From CALKZN01 sp050633585 (GTDB lineage Bacteria > Pseudomonadota > Gammaproteobacteria > Arenicellales > Arenicellaceae), in contig JBOEGT010000015.1 in the NCBI GenBank assembly GCA_050633585.1, positions 1 to 64,000 of the forward strand: DNA of 64,000 nt. The letters are read 5' to 3'. The number at the start of each line of letters is the position of its first letter. Position 1 is the first letter of the stretch. Below the pieces are notes generated by a model. The model saw nothing but the letters and a program-made list of their open reading frames with translations, was not told the DNA's origin and made no database searches. Made by a program: the position numbers and the translations under genes. Positions 24,004-33,171 of the stretch are shown here, piece by piece.

Positions 24004-24695
24004 AGATACAAATTATATTATCAATGGTTTTTGCTTTATTGAGCTTGGATGTTACAGCGCGTAGTTACTACTATTACTATGATGATGGTTATAGTTACAG
24101 TACTTACCGTTATACAAAGATTAAATCTCCTGAAGAGAGAGATAGTGGCAAAACGAAAATAAAAAAATGCCAAGATAAAGATGGTAAATGGCATTATGGA
24201 ACCAATAGTGATTATCGGTGTGCCGATTCCAGTAAGATAACAACACTAAATAAAAATGGTGTTCGTGTGAAAGAGGTGAATGCAGTTAAGACTCAAGAGG
24301 AGTTAGACGCTGAGAAAAAAGCGAGAGAGGAGGCAAAATTAAACAGGGAGAAAGAGGAGTTTGAAAAAATAGAGCGTGACCGTATTTTAACGGTCTATCA
24401 AAGTGAAGAAGATATTGAGCGTGCTCGAGTGGAAAAGCTTGAATCACTCAAAAGGAAAATAGAGCAACATGGGACATATTTAAAAGCATTAGAAAGTAAT
24501 GAGAAATCACTGGCTAACAAAAAAAAGAATACCAGTAATAAAGCACTCAAAGCACAATATTCCAAAAGAATTGACGAGCTAAAGCCAAAGGCAGAAGCGT
24601 CGAAAAAACGAGTAGCTGAGCTTGAAAAAGAGAAGGAAACTGTGAATGAAAAATATGATAACGATTTAGAGGTATTTAAGAAGTATAAAAGTTAA
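24000..24695 (+). CDS. Secreted DUF4124-like protein with long charged coiled coil
   Basis: The 231-residue protein overlaps lgt by ATGA. It has a signal peptide (about 1-20), a tyrosine-rich patch (RSYYYYYDDGYSY), then KCQDKDGKWHYGTNSDYRCAD, which has the layout of a DUF4124 beta hairpin with a cysteine pair. Residues about 95-231 are almost all Lys/Glu/Arg/Ala and would form a long coiled coil. It is probably periplasmic; coupling to lgt is not enough to infer a role. I know no named homologue. Confidence 0.65.
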   Translation: MKIQIILSMVFALLSLDVTARSYYYYYDDGYSYSTYRYTKIKSPEERDSGKTKIKKCQDKDGKWHYGTNSDYRCADSSKITTLNKNGVRVKEVNAVKTQEELDAEKKAREEAKLNREKEEFEKIERDRILTVYQSEEDIERARVEKLESLKRKIEQHGTYLKALESNEKSLANKKKNTSNKALKAQYSKRIDELKPKAEASKKRVAELEKEKETVNEKYDNDLEVFKKYKS

Positions 24696-24717
24696 CTTTT
24701 CAGCGGTACCGTTATTT

Positions 24718-25590
24718 ATGTATCTTGTCGACGCGAGTATTTATATTTTCCGCGCTTGGTTTTCTATTCCAAGCGCAGTGACTAGCCATGAGGGAGTTCC
24801 GGTGAACGCAGCTTATGGTTTTGCGCGCTTTCTTGCCGAATTGTTAGAGCAAACTCAGGCAAAAAATATCGTTGTCGCCTTTGATGAAAGTTTGACGAGG
24901 TCGTTCAGGAATGAAATTTACCCGCCTTACAAGATGAATAGAGAGCTTCCCCCTGCAGAATTAAATGCTCAGTTTGGGCTTTGCAGAAGAATGGCCGAAG
25001 CCTTAGGTTTGTATTGTATTGCATCTGATCAGTATGAAGCGGATGACATTATTGGTACATATGCGAGTAAGGCGCAACAGAACGGTCTTCCCGTGGTGAT
25101 TGTATCCGCTGATAAAGATTTGGCTCAGCTGCTGACTGCTCAGGATGAGTTATGGGACTTTGCAAAGCGTAAGCGTTATATGTCACCAGATATCAAGGAG
25201 AAATTTGGTGTCCTCCCGGAACAGATAGCAGATTACTTGGGTTTGTGCGGTGATGCTGTAGATAATATTCCTGGTGTGCCTGGTATTGGTGCTAAAACCG
25301 CGTCAGCCATTTTGCATGAATTTGATGATTTGGATGCTATTTATCAAAATCTAGAAAAGCTGATGGCATTAAATGTACGCGGCGCTAAAAAATTGCCTGA
25401 AAAGCTTCGGGAGCATGAAAGCCAAGCCAGATTGTCAAAACAGTTGGCAACGATTGTTTGTGATGCGCCTATTGATGCTCACATAGATCATGCTGCCAGG
25501 AAACGTTCCAATTTGCCTGAATTGCAGAAAATTAGTGATGAGCTTGGTGGCAGGGCGATGGGGTTGTTTGAGAGAATTGCATATGCCTAA
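24718..25590 (+). CDS. Stand-alone 5'-3' exonuclease (FEN/PolA N-terminal type)
   Basis: The 290-residue nuclease corresponds to the 5'-nuclease domain of DNA polymerase I. It shows YLVDASIYIFRAWF, VVAFDES..SFRNEIYPPYK, EADDIIGTYA and SADKDLAQLL, which carry the metal-binding acids, and a helix-hairpin-helix segment IPGVPGIGAKTASAIL that grips DNA. Such proteins (Xni/ExoIX-like) act on flaps. It begins 22 bases after the coiled-coil gene with no clear ribosome binding site, and ends at a strong terminator. Confidence 0.88.
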   Translation: MYLVDASIYIFRAWFSIPSAVTSHEGVPVNAAYGFARFLAELLEQTQAKNIVVAFDESLTRSFRNEIYPPYKMNRELPPAELNAQFGLCRRMAEALGLYCIASDQYEADDIIGTYASKAQQNGLPVVIVSADKDLAQLLTAQDELWDFAKRKRYMSPDIKEKFGVLPEQIADYLGLCGDAVDNIPGVPGIGAKTASAILHEFDDLDAIYQNLEKLMALNVRGAKKLPEKLREHESQARLSKQLATIVCDAPIDAHIDHAARKRSNLPELQKISDELGGRAMGLFERIAYA

Positions 25591-25615
25591 GCGCTGAAAT
25601 TGACGTGTTTACAAG

Positions 25616-25651
25616 AAAAGGCCTGTTATTAATAAAATAACAGGCCTTTTT
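25616..25651. terminator. Strong bidirectional terminator between the exonuclease gene and ppsA
   Basis: AAAAGGCCTGTTATT (25616-25630) and AATAACAGGCCTTTT (25636-25650) form a perfect 15-bp stem with a 5-base loop. The A and T runs serve the convergent genes on both strands. Confidence 0.93.
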
Positions 25652-25677
25652 GTTGAGAATAGCAAGATATATAGTTT

Positions 25678-28047
25678 TTAATGCATTTCTTTGCCTGCTA
25701 AAAATAACCATGTTTCAACAACCGTGTCTGGGTTGAGTGAAACACTATCGATGCCTTGTTCCATTAGCCATTTGGCTAAGTCTGGGTGGTCGGAAGGCCC
25801 TTGTCCGCAAATGCCAATGTATTTATTGGCTTTTTTAGCGGCTTGGATCGCCATAGCAAGCAGTTTTTTGACGGCGGGGTCCCGCTCATCAAAGAGGTGT
25901 GCAATTAATCCTGAATCACGATCTAGACCAAGTGATAATTGGGTTAAGTCATTTGAGCCAATGGAAAACCCATCAAACCGTTCTAAAAATTCATCAGCTA
26001 AAAGCGCATTGGATGGGATTTCACACATCATAATAATTTTTAAGCCATTTTTTCCGCGCTCTAAACCGTTCTCGGCAAGTAGTTCAATAATTTGATCTGC
26101 TTCATCTAGCGTGCGGACAAAAGGCACCATGACTTGAACGTTAGTGAGTCCCATCTCTTCACGGACAAATTTTAATGCTTGACATTCAAGCTGAAAACAT
26201 TCACGAAATGACGATGAGATGTAACGTGATGCACCGCGAAAACCAATCATTGGGTTTTCTTCTTCAGGTTCAAAAATTTCCCCGCCAATCATGTTGGCAT
26301 ACTCATTTGACTTGAAGTCTGACATACGAATTATCACGGGTTCAGGTGAGTATGCTGCTGCAAGCGTTGAGATGCCTTCAATCAATTTTTTGACATAAAA
26401 ATCAACTGGATCAGAATAGCCAGCTGAGCGTTCATTGATTGTTTTTTGAAGTGTTTCTTCCATCATTCCATAAGCCAATAGTGCTTTAGGATGAATGCCA
26501 ATCGTGTTATTGATGATGAATTCCAAGCGAGCTAAGCCAATGCCTTTATGAGGGAGGCGTTGGAAGTCAAAAGCGCGCTCGGGGTTGCCAACGTTCATCA
26601 TCACTTTGAAAGGAATGTCAGGCATGTTGCCTAACTCAATTTCTTTGATATTGAAATCTAGTTGCCCTTGGTAGATTTTCCCAGTATCGCCTTCAGCACA
26701 GCTAACGGTGACATCATCGCCGTCAATGAGTTTTTCAGTGGCATTGCCGCAGCCAACGACTGCCGGGACGCCTAGTTCGCGAGCAATGATTGCGGCATGA
26801 CATGTCCTGCCTCCGCGATTAGTGACAATTGCGGCGGCTTTTTTCATGACAGGCTCCCAGTCAGGATCTGTCATGTCTGTGACGAGTACATCGCCCGCTT
26901 CAACTTTGTCTAAATGATCAATGCCTGGAACGATGCGCACTTTTCCTGAGCCAATTCGGCCGCCGATGCTACGTCCTTCGGCAATGACTGTTGCGTTGCT
27001 TGAGTCGATCTCAAAGCGGCGTAAAACATTTTTATCGGCGCGAGATTCGACAGTTTCAGGTCGAGCTTGCAATATGTATAGCTTGCCGTCAACGCCATCT
27101 TTTCCCCATTCAATATCCATGGGTCTGCCGTAGTGTTGTTCAATGTTGACTGCCATGCGAGCAAGCTCGGTCACATCTGCGTCACTTAACGAGAATTGCA
27201 TTTGATCTTCGGTATCAACATCAATGGTTTCGACTAGCTCATCGCCAGTTCCGTATACCATTTTGATGAGTTTGCTACCTCTATTGCGCCCTAAAATAGC
27301 AGGTTTGCCCGCGGCTAAAGTGGGTTTGTGGATATAGAATTCATCAGGGTTGACTGAGCCTTGCACAACACATTCGCCCAAGCCCCATGATGATGTGACA
27401 AACACAACGTCTTCAAAGCCTGACTCTGTGTCAATACTGAACATGACGCCGCTTGATCCGATATCTGAACGAACCATGCGCTGAATGCCTGCTGAAAGTG
27501 CAACATCAGAGTGTTCGAAACCTTGGTGAACCCGATAGGAGATAGCACGGTCATTGTAGAGTGAGGCAAACACTTCTTTGATGCGGTGCAAGACATCATC
27601 GATTCCTTGGACATTGAGGAATGTTTCTTGCTGGCCTGCAAAAGATGCTTCAGGCAGATCTTCTGCCGTTGCCGAGGAGCGAACGGCGACAGTGATGTCT
27701 CCGCCGGACTCTGTCATCATTTGTTCGTATGCAGCGCGAATGCTGGCTTCAAAGGATGACGTGAGAGGCGTGTCAATCACCCATTGGCGAATTTCAGCGC
27801 CAAGTTTAGTCAGTGCTTTAATATCTTCAATGTCCAATGCGTCAAGCGCATTGTTGATTTTATCTTTTAAGCCGCTTTGCTCTAAAAATTCCCAAAAAGC
27901 ACTGGCAGTTGTTGCAAAACCGTTAGGGACGGTGATGTCAGACGATGAAAGATTTTGAATCATTTCGCCGAGTGATGCATTTTTGCCGCCTACTTTGTCG
28001 ACGTCATGCATGCCGAGTTGATTAAACCAAAGAACGTGTTCAGTCAT
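25678..28047 (-). CDS. ppsA: Phosphoenolpyruvate synthase
   Basis: The 789-residue enzyme has an N-terminal ATP-binding domain (VGGKNASLGEMI; AVRSSATAEDLPEASFAGQQ), a central swivelling domain with catalytic His in GGRTCHAAIIARELG, and a C-terminal PEP/pyruvate barrel (IGFRGASRYI; CEIPSN; ICGQGPSDHPDL with the proton-donating Cys). It makes PEP from pyruvate, ATP and water for gluconeogenesis. It is divergent from ppsR, whose product switches it by phosphorylation of a threonine beside the catalytic histidine (in GGRTCH). Confidence 0.97.
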   Translation of the reverse strand: MTEHVLWFNQLGMHDVDKVGGKNASLGEMIQNLSSSDITVPNGFATTASAFWEFLEQSGLKDKINNALDALDIEDIKALTKLGAEIRQWVIDTPLTSSFEASIRAAYEQMMTESGGDITVAVRSSATAEDLPEASFAGQQETFLNVQGIDDVLHRIKEVFASLYNDRAISYRVHQGFEHSDVALSAGIQRMVRSDIGSSGVMFSIDTESGFEDVVFVTSSWGLGECVVQGSVNPDEFYIHKPTLAAGKPAILGRNRGSKLIKMVYGTGDELVETIDVDTEDQMQFSLSDADVTELARMAVNIEQHYGRPMDIEWGKDGVDGKLYILQARPETVESRADKNVLRRFEIDSSNATVIAEGRSIGGRIGSGKVRIVPGIDHLDKVEAGDVLVTDMTDPDWEPVMKKAAAIVTNRGGRTCHAAIIARELGVPAVVGCGNATEKLIDGDDVTVSCAEGDTGKIYQGQLDFNIKEIELGNMPDIPFKVMMNVGNPERAFDFQRLPHKGIGLARLEFIINNTIGIHPKALLAYGMMEETLQKTINERSAGYSDPVDFYVKKLIEGISTLAAAYSPEPVIIRMSDFKSNEYANMIGGEIFEPEEENPMIGFRGASRYISSSFRECFQLECQALKFVREEMGLTNVQVMVPFVRTLDEADQIIELLAENGLERGKNGLKIIMMCEIPSNALLADEFLERFDGFSIGSNDLTQLSLGLDRDSGLIAHLFDERDPAVKKLLAMAIQAAKKANKYIGICGQGPSDHPDLAKWLMEQGIDSVSLNPDTVVETWLFLAGKEMH

Positions 28048-28190
28048 AATATTGTCAGTCTGTTGAAGATAGTGTGTTTTGTTTTAAAACGAAAATCTAT
28101 ACTTATTGATATTTAAGTGAAATAAAAAGGTGAAGAACTTGAAATCATTGTAAGCTCCGCATTATAAAACAATTCTTAGGTGTAATAGTA

Positions 28191-29009
28191 ATGATAAAAC
28201 GAAATGCATTCATTATTTCTGATAGAACAGGTGTCACAGCACAAGCTTTAGGGAATAGTTTGTTGAGTCAGTTTCCAGATGTTGACTTTGAGGTAGAAAC
28301 ATTTTCTTTTGTTGATAGCAAGGATAAAGCCGAGCGTGTGCAGCAACAGATTGATCATTGTGCCGATTCAATAGAGCGTAGACCTATCGTTTTTGCGACA
28401 TTGGTTGACGATGAAATGCGGGAAATTATTTCAAAAAGTCACTGTGTGTTTTTTGACTTATTTGATACGTTTGTGTCGCCACTTGAAAAAGTGCTCGGTG
28501 TTGAGTCTTCTCATAAGGTTGGGTTATCACATAGCATGAAGGATGCGAGTAGTTATGCAACGAGAATTAGTGCAATGAATTACTCGTTAGAAACTGATGA
28601 TGGTGTTGAGGTGGATCGTTATAGTCGGTCTGATGTAATTGTGGTGGGAGTCTCTCGTTCTGGAAAAACACCTACGTGCTTATATCTGTCCTTGCAATAT
28701 GGAGTGTTTGCGGCAAATTATCCACTCACCTCTGATGAACTTTCGTCTGGAGTGCTGCCTGAATCGTTAAAAAATTATAAAAATAAGATAATTGCATTAA
28801 CGATTGACCCATTTCGGTTGCAGCAAATTCGACAAGAACGGTACAATCGCGACAGCTATGCTAGCGCGAAGCAATGTCAATACGAAATTGCAGCTGCTGA
28901 GGCAATTTTTCGTAAAGAAAAGATACCAATGCTGAATTCTACTCAAATGTCGGTAGAGGAGCTGGGTGCGAAAATTATGCAAAAAGCGGGGCTAGTGAAA
29001 TCAATTTAA
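28191..29009 (+). CDS. ppsR: PEP synthase regulatory protein (bifunctional kinase/pyrophosphorylase)
   Basis: The 272-residue DUF299/PSRP protein has a P-loop VGVSRSGKTPTCLYL around residue 152 and N-terminal ISDRTGVTAQALGNSLL. It inactivates PpsA by ADP-dependent phosphorylation and reactivates it by Pi-dependent removal. The gene is divergent from ppsA with 143 bases between, the common gammaproteobacterial arrangement. The C-terminal NSTQMSVEELGAKIM segment is well conserved in the family. Confidence 0.95.
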   Translation: MIKRNAFIISDRTGVTAQALGNSLLSQFPDVDFEVETFSFVDSKDKAERVQQQIDHCADSIERRPIVFATLVDDEMREIISKSHCVFFDLFDTFVSPLEKVLGVESSHKVGLSHSMKDASSYATRISAMNYSLETDDGVEVDRYSRSDVIVVGVSRSGKTPTCLYLSLQYGVFAANYPLTSDELSSGVLPESLKNYKNKIIALTIDPFRLQQIRQERYNRDSYASAKQCQYEIAAAEAIFRKEKIPMLNSTQMSVEELGAKIMQKAGLVKSI

Positions 29010-29018
29010 AGGTTTGAA

Positions 29019-30146
29019 ATGAACAAAAAGAAAGCACTTATCACGGGTATTACTGGTCAAGATGGCTCCTATCTTGCAGAGTTTTTATTAGAGAAAGGCT
29101 ATGAGGTGCACGGAATTAAGCGCCGAGCTTCGTCATTGAATACAGATAGAATTGATCATCTCTACCAAGATCCTCATGCGGAAAAGCCAAGTTTGTTTTT
29201 GCATTATGGTGATCTTACTGATTCTTCTAACTTGACGCGTATTTTGCGCGAAGTTGAGCCAGATGAAGTCTATAATTTGGCGGCACAGAGTCATGTGGCG
29301 GTATCGTTTGAGTCGCCAGAATTTACGGCCGATGTTGATGCGCTCGGTGCGCTGCGAATACTAGAAGCTATTCGTTTTTTAGGCTTGGAGAAGAAGACGC
29401 GCTTTTACCAGGCTGGCACATCTGAGTTGTTTGGTTTGGTTCAAGAAATCCCTCAAAAAGAAACAACGCCTTTCTACCCTCGATCTCCCTATGCCGCAGC
29501 TAAGCTTTATGCATACTGGATTACAGTAAACTATCGAGAATCTTATGGTATGTATGCTTGTAATGGCATTTTATTTAATCATGAGTCACCTCGTCGTGGC
29601 GAGACGTTTGTTACGCGAAAAATTACACGCGCTTTGGCTAACATTTCTCAAGGTTTAGAAGAGTGCTTGTATCTGGGCAACATGGATGCGTTGCGAGATT
29701 GGGGGCATGCTAAAGATTATGTGCGTATGCAGTGGATGATGCTTCAGCAAGACAGTCCTGATGATTTCGTGATTGCTACAGGTAAGCAAATTTCTGTGAG
29801 AGAGTTTGTGAGAATGTCAGCGGCTGAGTTGGGTATTGAGTTGAGCTTTTCAGGGGAAGGTGTTGAAGAGATTGCGACAATAACAGCGATAAATGATGTT
29901 GACGGAGATCTTAAAGGCGTTAATGTTGGGGATGTGGTTGTGAAGGTTGATCCACGATATTTCAGGCCTGCTGAAGTTGAGACACTGTTAGGTGATCCTA
30001 GTAAGGCCGAAAAGGAATTAGGTTGGAAGCCTGAGATTACTGTTGAAGAAATGTGCGCTGAAATGGTGAGGCATGATCTTGTTGAAGCAAAAAAGAATGC
30101 CTTGTTAAAAGAGCATGGCTATGAAATGTCGGTGGCTTTTGAGTAG
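29019..30146 (+). CDS. gmd: GDP-mannose 4,6-dehydratase
   Basis: The 375-residue short-chain dehydrogenase has the Rossmann glycine motif GITGQDGSYL (G10, G13, G16), substrate segment GTSELFG, and the catalytic YAAAK (in RSPYAAAKLYAYW). RRGETFVTRKITRA, used for tetramer contacts and NADP binding, is also present. It converts GDP-mannose to GDP-4-keto-6-deoxymannose in the cytoplasm. It begins 10 bases after ppsR and is followed by fcl, so these two enzymes form a GDP-fucose module. Confidence 0.95.
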   Translation: MNKKKALITGITGQDGSYLAEFLLEKGYEVHGIKRRASSLNTDRIDHLYQDPHAEKPSLFLHYGDLTDSSNLTRILREVEPDEVYNLAAQSHVAVSFESPEFTADVDALGALRILEAIRFLGLEKKTRFYQAGTSELFGLVQEIPQKETTPFYPRSPYAAAKLYAYWITVNYRESYGMYACNGILFNHESPRRGETFVTRKITRALANISQGLEECLYLGNMDALRDWGHAKDYVRMQWMMLQQDSPDDFVIATGKQISVREFVRMSAAELGIELSFSGEGVEEIATITAINDVDGDLKGVNVGDVVVKVDPRYFRPAEVETLLGDPSKAEKELGWKPEITVEEMCAEMVRHDLVEAKKNALLKEHGYEMSVAFE

Positions 30147-30167
30147 TGAATTGACTGGATTGAGCCA

Positions 30168-31127
30168 ATGAAGACTATTTTTGTCGCAGGTCATAAAGGT
30201 ATGGTCGGATCTACAATATGCAAGCAATTGCAATCTAATCCTGATGTTAATCTATTAACGAAGTCTCGACTGGAGTGTAATTTAAGTAATCAGCAAGCTG
30301 TTGAGGCTCTTTTCTCCGAGCATTCAATTGATGAGGTTTATCTGGCGGCGGCTAAAGTGGGAGGGATTGTTGCAAATAACGAATACCCTGCTGAGTTTAT
30401 TTATGAAAACTTGATGATTCAGTCCAATATTATTCATAGTGCTTACAAGTCGGGTGTTAAAAAATTACTCTTCTTGGGTTCGTCATGCATTTACCCTAAA
30501 TTGGCAGAGCAGCCTATGAGTGAGCAGTCGTTATTGACAGGAAGGTTAGAGCCAACCAATGAACCGTATGCAATAGCTAAAATTGCTGGCATCAAAATGT
30601 GTGAGTCTTATAACCGTCAATATGGAGTGGATTATCGTAGTGTTATGCCAACCAATCTTTATGGTGAAGGTGATAATTTTCATCCAGAGAATAGTCATGT
30701 TATCCCGGCTATGATGCAGCGATTTCATAACGCGGTCAAAAACGGAGATTCTGAAGTGATTGTGTGGGGTAGCGGTAAACCTATGCGTGAATTTTTACAT
30801 GTGAATGATATGGCAGTTGCTAGTATTCATGTGATGAACTTACCCAAGCCGGTATATGATGGGTGTGTTCAACCCATGTTGTCGCACATTAATATTGGTA
30901 CGGGAATTGACTGTACTATTAAAGAGTTGGCTGAAACGATGGCTGAGGTAGTTGGTTTTAGTGGAGAGCTTACCTTTGATCTGACTAAGCCTGATGGCAC
31001 TCCTCGAAAGTTAATGAGTGTTGAGAGGGTTAATTCGTTAGGTTGGGAGTCCTCTATTAGTTTGAAGTCTGGTTTAGAAATGACTTACCAATGGTTTTTA
31101 GAAAATGCGAAAGTCGTGAGGCATTAA
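30168..31127 (+). CDS. fcl: GDP-L-fucose synthase
   Basis: The 319-residue enzyme has GHKGMVGSTICKQL for NADP binding, AAKVGGIVANNEYPAEF, the LGSSCIYPK loop with catalytic Ser/Cys, and the catalytic YAIAKIAG Tyr-x3-Lys. It epimerises and reduces the Gmd product to GDP-L-fucose. It lies 21 bases after gmd. Its stop overlaps the convergent next gene by 4 bases. No fucosyltransferase or polysaccharide export gene is beside the pair, so the end use of the sugar is not visible. Confidence 0.95.
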   Translation: MKTIFVAGHKGMVGSTICKQLQSNPDVNLLTKSRLECNLSNQQAVEALFSEHSIDEVYLAAAKVGGIVANNEYPAEFIYENLMIQSNIIHSAYKSGVKKLLFLGSSCIYPKLAEQPMSEQSLLTGRLEPTNEPYAIAKIAGIKMCESYNRQYGVDYRSVMPTNLYGEGDNFHPENSHVIPAMMQRFHNAVKNGDSEVIVWGSGKPMREFLHVNDMAVASIHVMNLPKPVYDGCVQPMLSHINIGTGIDCTIKELAETMAEVVGFSGELTFDLTKPDGTPRKLMSVERVNSLGWESSISLKSGLEMTYQWFLENAKVVRH

Positions 31128-31534
31128 CTTCCAATTAGCGTGATAGTGACTTTTCTTTGGTGGGGTTTGTAACGATGCTCATAAAGAAAGATGCCTTGCC
31201 ATGTGCCTAATGCCAGTGCGTTGTTTGAGATTGGGATCGTCAATGAGTCGTTGGTCAGCATGCATCGAATATGTGCCGACATGTCATCATCCCCTTCATA
31301 GTCATGTTGATACATTGCATCGGCATCCGGTGCTAAGCGTTCAAGTATCATTTCAATATCGGCTCGCACCGTTGGGTCGGCATTTTCAGTGATTAATAAT
31401 GATGCGCTAGTATGATGTGAGAAAATTGAACAAATTCCCGTTTTAATCGAGTGTTTTTGGATGAAGCTTTCTACGTGAGCGGTAAATTCAATAGTAGACC
31501 TTCCTTGTGTTTCAATAGTGAGTTTTGTTTGCAT
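31124..31534 (-). CDS. yjbQ: YjbQ family (UPF0047) protein
   Basis: The 136-residue protein has the family motif SIFSHHTSASLLITENADP with paired histidines, a second metal-ligand segment YQHDYEGDDDMSAHI, and the C-terminal LGTWQGIFLYEHR. UPF0047 proteins form trimers with a histidine-rich site and have been reported to have weak thiamine-phosphate synthase activity. It is convergent with fcl. Confidence 0.9.
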   Translation of the reverse strand: MQTKLTIETQGRSTIEFTAHVESFIQKHSIKTGICSIFSHHTSASLLITENADPTVRADIEMILERLAPDADAMYQHDYEGDDDMSAHIRCMLTNDSLTIPISNNALALGTWQGIFLYEHRYKPHQRKVTITLIGS

Positions 31535-31619
31535 GAAAGTGACTTAGTGTGTGTAAGAGTTAAGCTTTTGATATAACATGATTTTAATTGAATGAACTTG
31601 AACCGCTTCAGGAAAAGTG

Positions 31620-31913
31620 ATGAATAAAGCGTATGTTATAGGGCATGTGTCTGTAAAAAATGCTCATAAATGGGATGAATATCGAGCAGCGGTGCCTTCT
31701 ACGCTGGCTCCCTGGGGTGGAGAGCTAGTGTTTCGAGGGAGGCTGTCACATGTGCTGTCAGGAACTCATTCTTATGAAAGTACGGTAGTGATAGCGTTTC
31801 CTGATGAGGCGGCAATTAATCATTGGTTTCAGTCAGATGCCTATCAATCGCTTATTCCGGTTAGAGAGCAAGCGGTTGATATCGTGTTACTTACTTATGA
31901 GGCTGATGCATAA
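31620..31913 (+). CDS. DUF1330 family protein
   Basis: The 97-residue protein matches DUF1330 (ferredoxin-like alpha/beta dimeric barrel): AYVIGHVSVKNAHKWDEYRAAVPSTLAPWGGELVFRG is the typical opening, followed by VVIAFPDEAAINHWFQSDAYQSLI. The function of the family is not established. ATG 31620 has AGGAAAAG upstream; the in-frame GTG three bases earlier is less likely. It is a single-gene unit. Confidence 0.88.
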   Translation: MNKAYVIGHVSVKNAHKWDEYRAAVPSTLAPWGGELVFRGRLSHVLSGTHSYESTVVIAFPDEAAINHWFQSDAYQSLIPVREQAVDIVLLTYEADA

Positions 31914-31947
31914 GCGCCTGTTAGCAATATTTACCGAACAGCGCTTA
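31911..31947. other. Inverted repeat across two convergent stop codons
   Basis: TAAGCG plus CTGTT (31911-31922, with one extra C) pairs with AACAGCGCTTA (31937-31947). It covers the DUF1330 stop and the end of the thioredoxin-like gene. It lacks a T-run on either strand, so a terminator is only possible. Confidence 0.4.
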
Positions 31948-32374
31948 AAGCGTTAGCGATTTGTTCTTTAGGCAGTACTCCATTCAGTGTGTTTACATGG
32001 CGGCCATTTCTATTAAAGATTAAAAGAGTGACGTGCGGTACATTATACTTTTTTGCAAAGTCAGCACCTTTGCTAGTTTTTAGATTTGCGGTGCGAAATT
32101 GGAATTTATCGTCGAAGTCAGGTTTAATTTGATTGACGTTTGACTGTAGTCGACGGCAAAGCTGGCATCCAGGGTCGTGAATTTGCACCACGGTTGCCTT
32201 GCCGTTGCCTATCACAGATAGATCATGTTCTATTCGAGATTGGTTTTCATTGGTGACGAATAGATAGCCCGTGATAGTCAGTAGAAGCAAGCCGATACCT
32301 ATCCATTTGCCGTTTTTCTTCCAGTTAAAAGGCTGTGGTTTCTTGTTTTTCTTGCTGCTCTTTTTTTTTGCCAT
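31931..32374 (-). CDS. Membrane-anchored thioredoxin-fold protein
   Basis: The 147-residue protein has a lysine-rich cytoplasmic start (MAKKKSSKKNKK), one membrane segment (about 25-42) and a periplasmic thioredoxin-like domain with the CxxC motif in HDPGCQLCRRLQ and the cis-proline in NVPHVTLLIF. It is therefore a likely periplasmic dithiol oxidoreductase. The substrate is unknown. Confidence 0.72.
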   Translation of the reverse strand: MAKKKSSKKNKKPQPFNWKKNGKWIGIGLLLLTITGYLFVTNENQSRIEHDLSVIGNGKATVVQIHDPGCQLCRRLQSNVNQIKPDFDDKFQFRTANLKTSKGADFAKKYNVPHVTLLIFNRNGRHVNTLNGVLPKEQIANALSAVR

Positions 32375-32434
32375 GATTTATTCTTCTAGTGTTAAAGTCG
32401 CTACAAAATATAGACCTTAGCATATCAATATTTC

Positions 32435-32983
32435 TTACTCCGTCAGTAAAATTTTGGCTGAAGGCTTATTTTGTAATATTTCATCTTTTTCTAGCCCATG
32501 CAATTCATGAGGGAAGACAATCCATTGATCCGTCGTATGAAGGAAGAAGTCTGGGCTGAGTGTTGTTAAATTATTGCCAGGTTTGAAATACGGGGTAGCA
32601 ATACGAATCTCTTGAGGGGTGCTGATTTTTTCTGTGTTGAGCTTCTCTAGTAGGGTGTGAATTGTTTTGCCGCTGTCAAAGACGTCGTCCACAATGAGTA
32701 GCTTATCATTTGTGTTGAGTTGCTCTGACAGGATGCCAAAATTATCAATTTGGACTTCGTTTTGCCGTGTGTTGTTATTGTCATAATAGCTGGTTCTGAG
32801 TGCAAAATGTCTTGTGGGGTTGCCAAGAAAAGAAAGACCTTCGTGAATGGCGATGCCGATAGGCGTTCCACCTCTCCAAAGCGCAAGCAGCACTGTTGGT
32901 GTGAAATCACTGTCGTGAATCTTTTTTGCTAGGGTAAAGCTCTGTTCAAGTAATGTGTTGGCATCAATATAGAGTTTTTTCAT
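32435..32983 (-). CDS. Phosphoribosyltransferase (purine type)
   Basis: The 182-residue enzyme has the PRPP-binding motif LLIVDDVFDSGKTI and an N-terminal LALWRGGTPIGIAI loop, typical of hypoxanthine/xanthine-guanine phosphoribosyltransferases. It presumably salvages a purine base. The flexible hood segment (residues about 60-80) and C-terminal WIVFPHELHG resemble the XGPRT group. The base specificity is not readable. Confidence 0.78.
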   Translation of the reverse strand: MKKLYIDANTLLEQSFTLAKKIHDSDFTPTVLLALWRGGTPIGIAIHEGLSFLGNPTRHFALRTSYYDNNNTRQNEVQIDNFGILSEQLNTNDKLLIVDDVFDSGKTIHTLLEKLNTEKISTPQEIRIATPYFKPGNNLTTLSPDFFLHTTDQWIVFPHELHGLEKDEILQNKPSAKILLTE

Positions 32984-33171
32984 TTGAATGTATTAAATAG
33001 TTTGCACGTGGATAGGCTGTTTGTTTGACGGTTTCATATGACGCAAATTCGGAAATTTCGATTTATGGAGTATTTTAACGTCGTTTTGTGTGTTTCGCTT
33101 TGGTCGTTTGCGGTGGAGTGCTAAACTCTAGGCAATTCAAACAGTCACTATTTTATCGGAATTTTTTACAT

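Noticed and set aside
26910..27164. 84-residue minus-strand frame inside ppsA and similar frames on both strands of long genes
   Set aside because: They are shadows of conserved coding sequence with no motif and no ribosome binding site.
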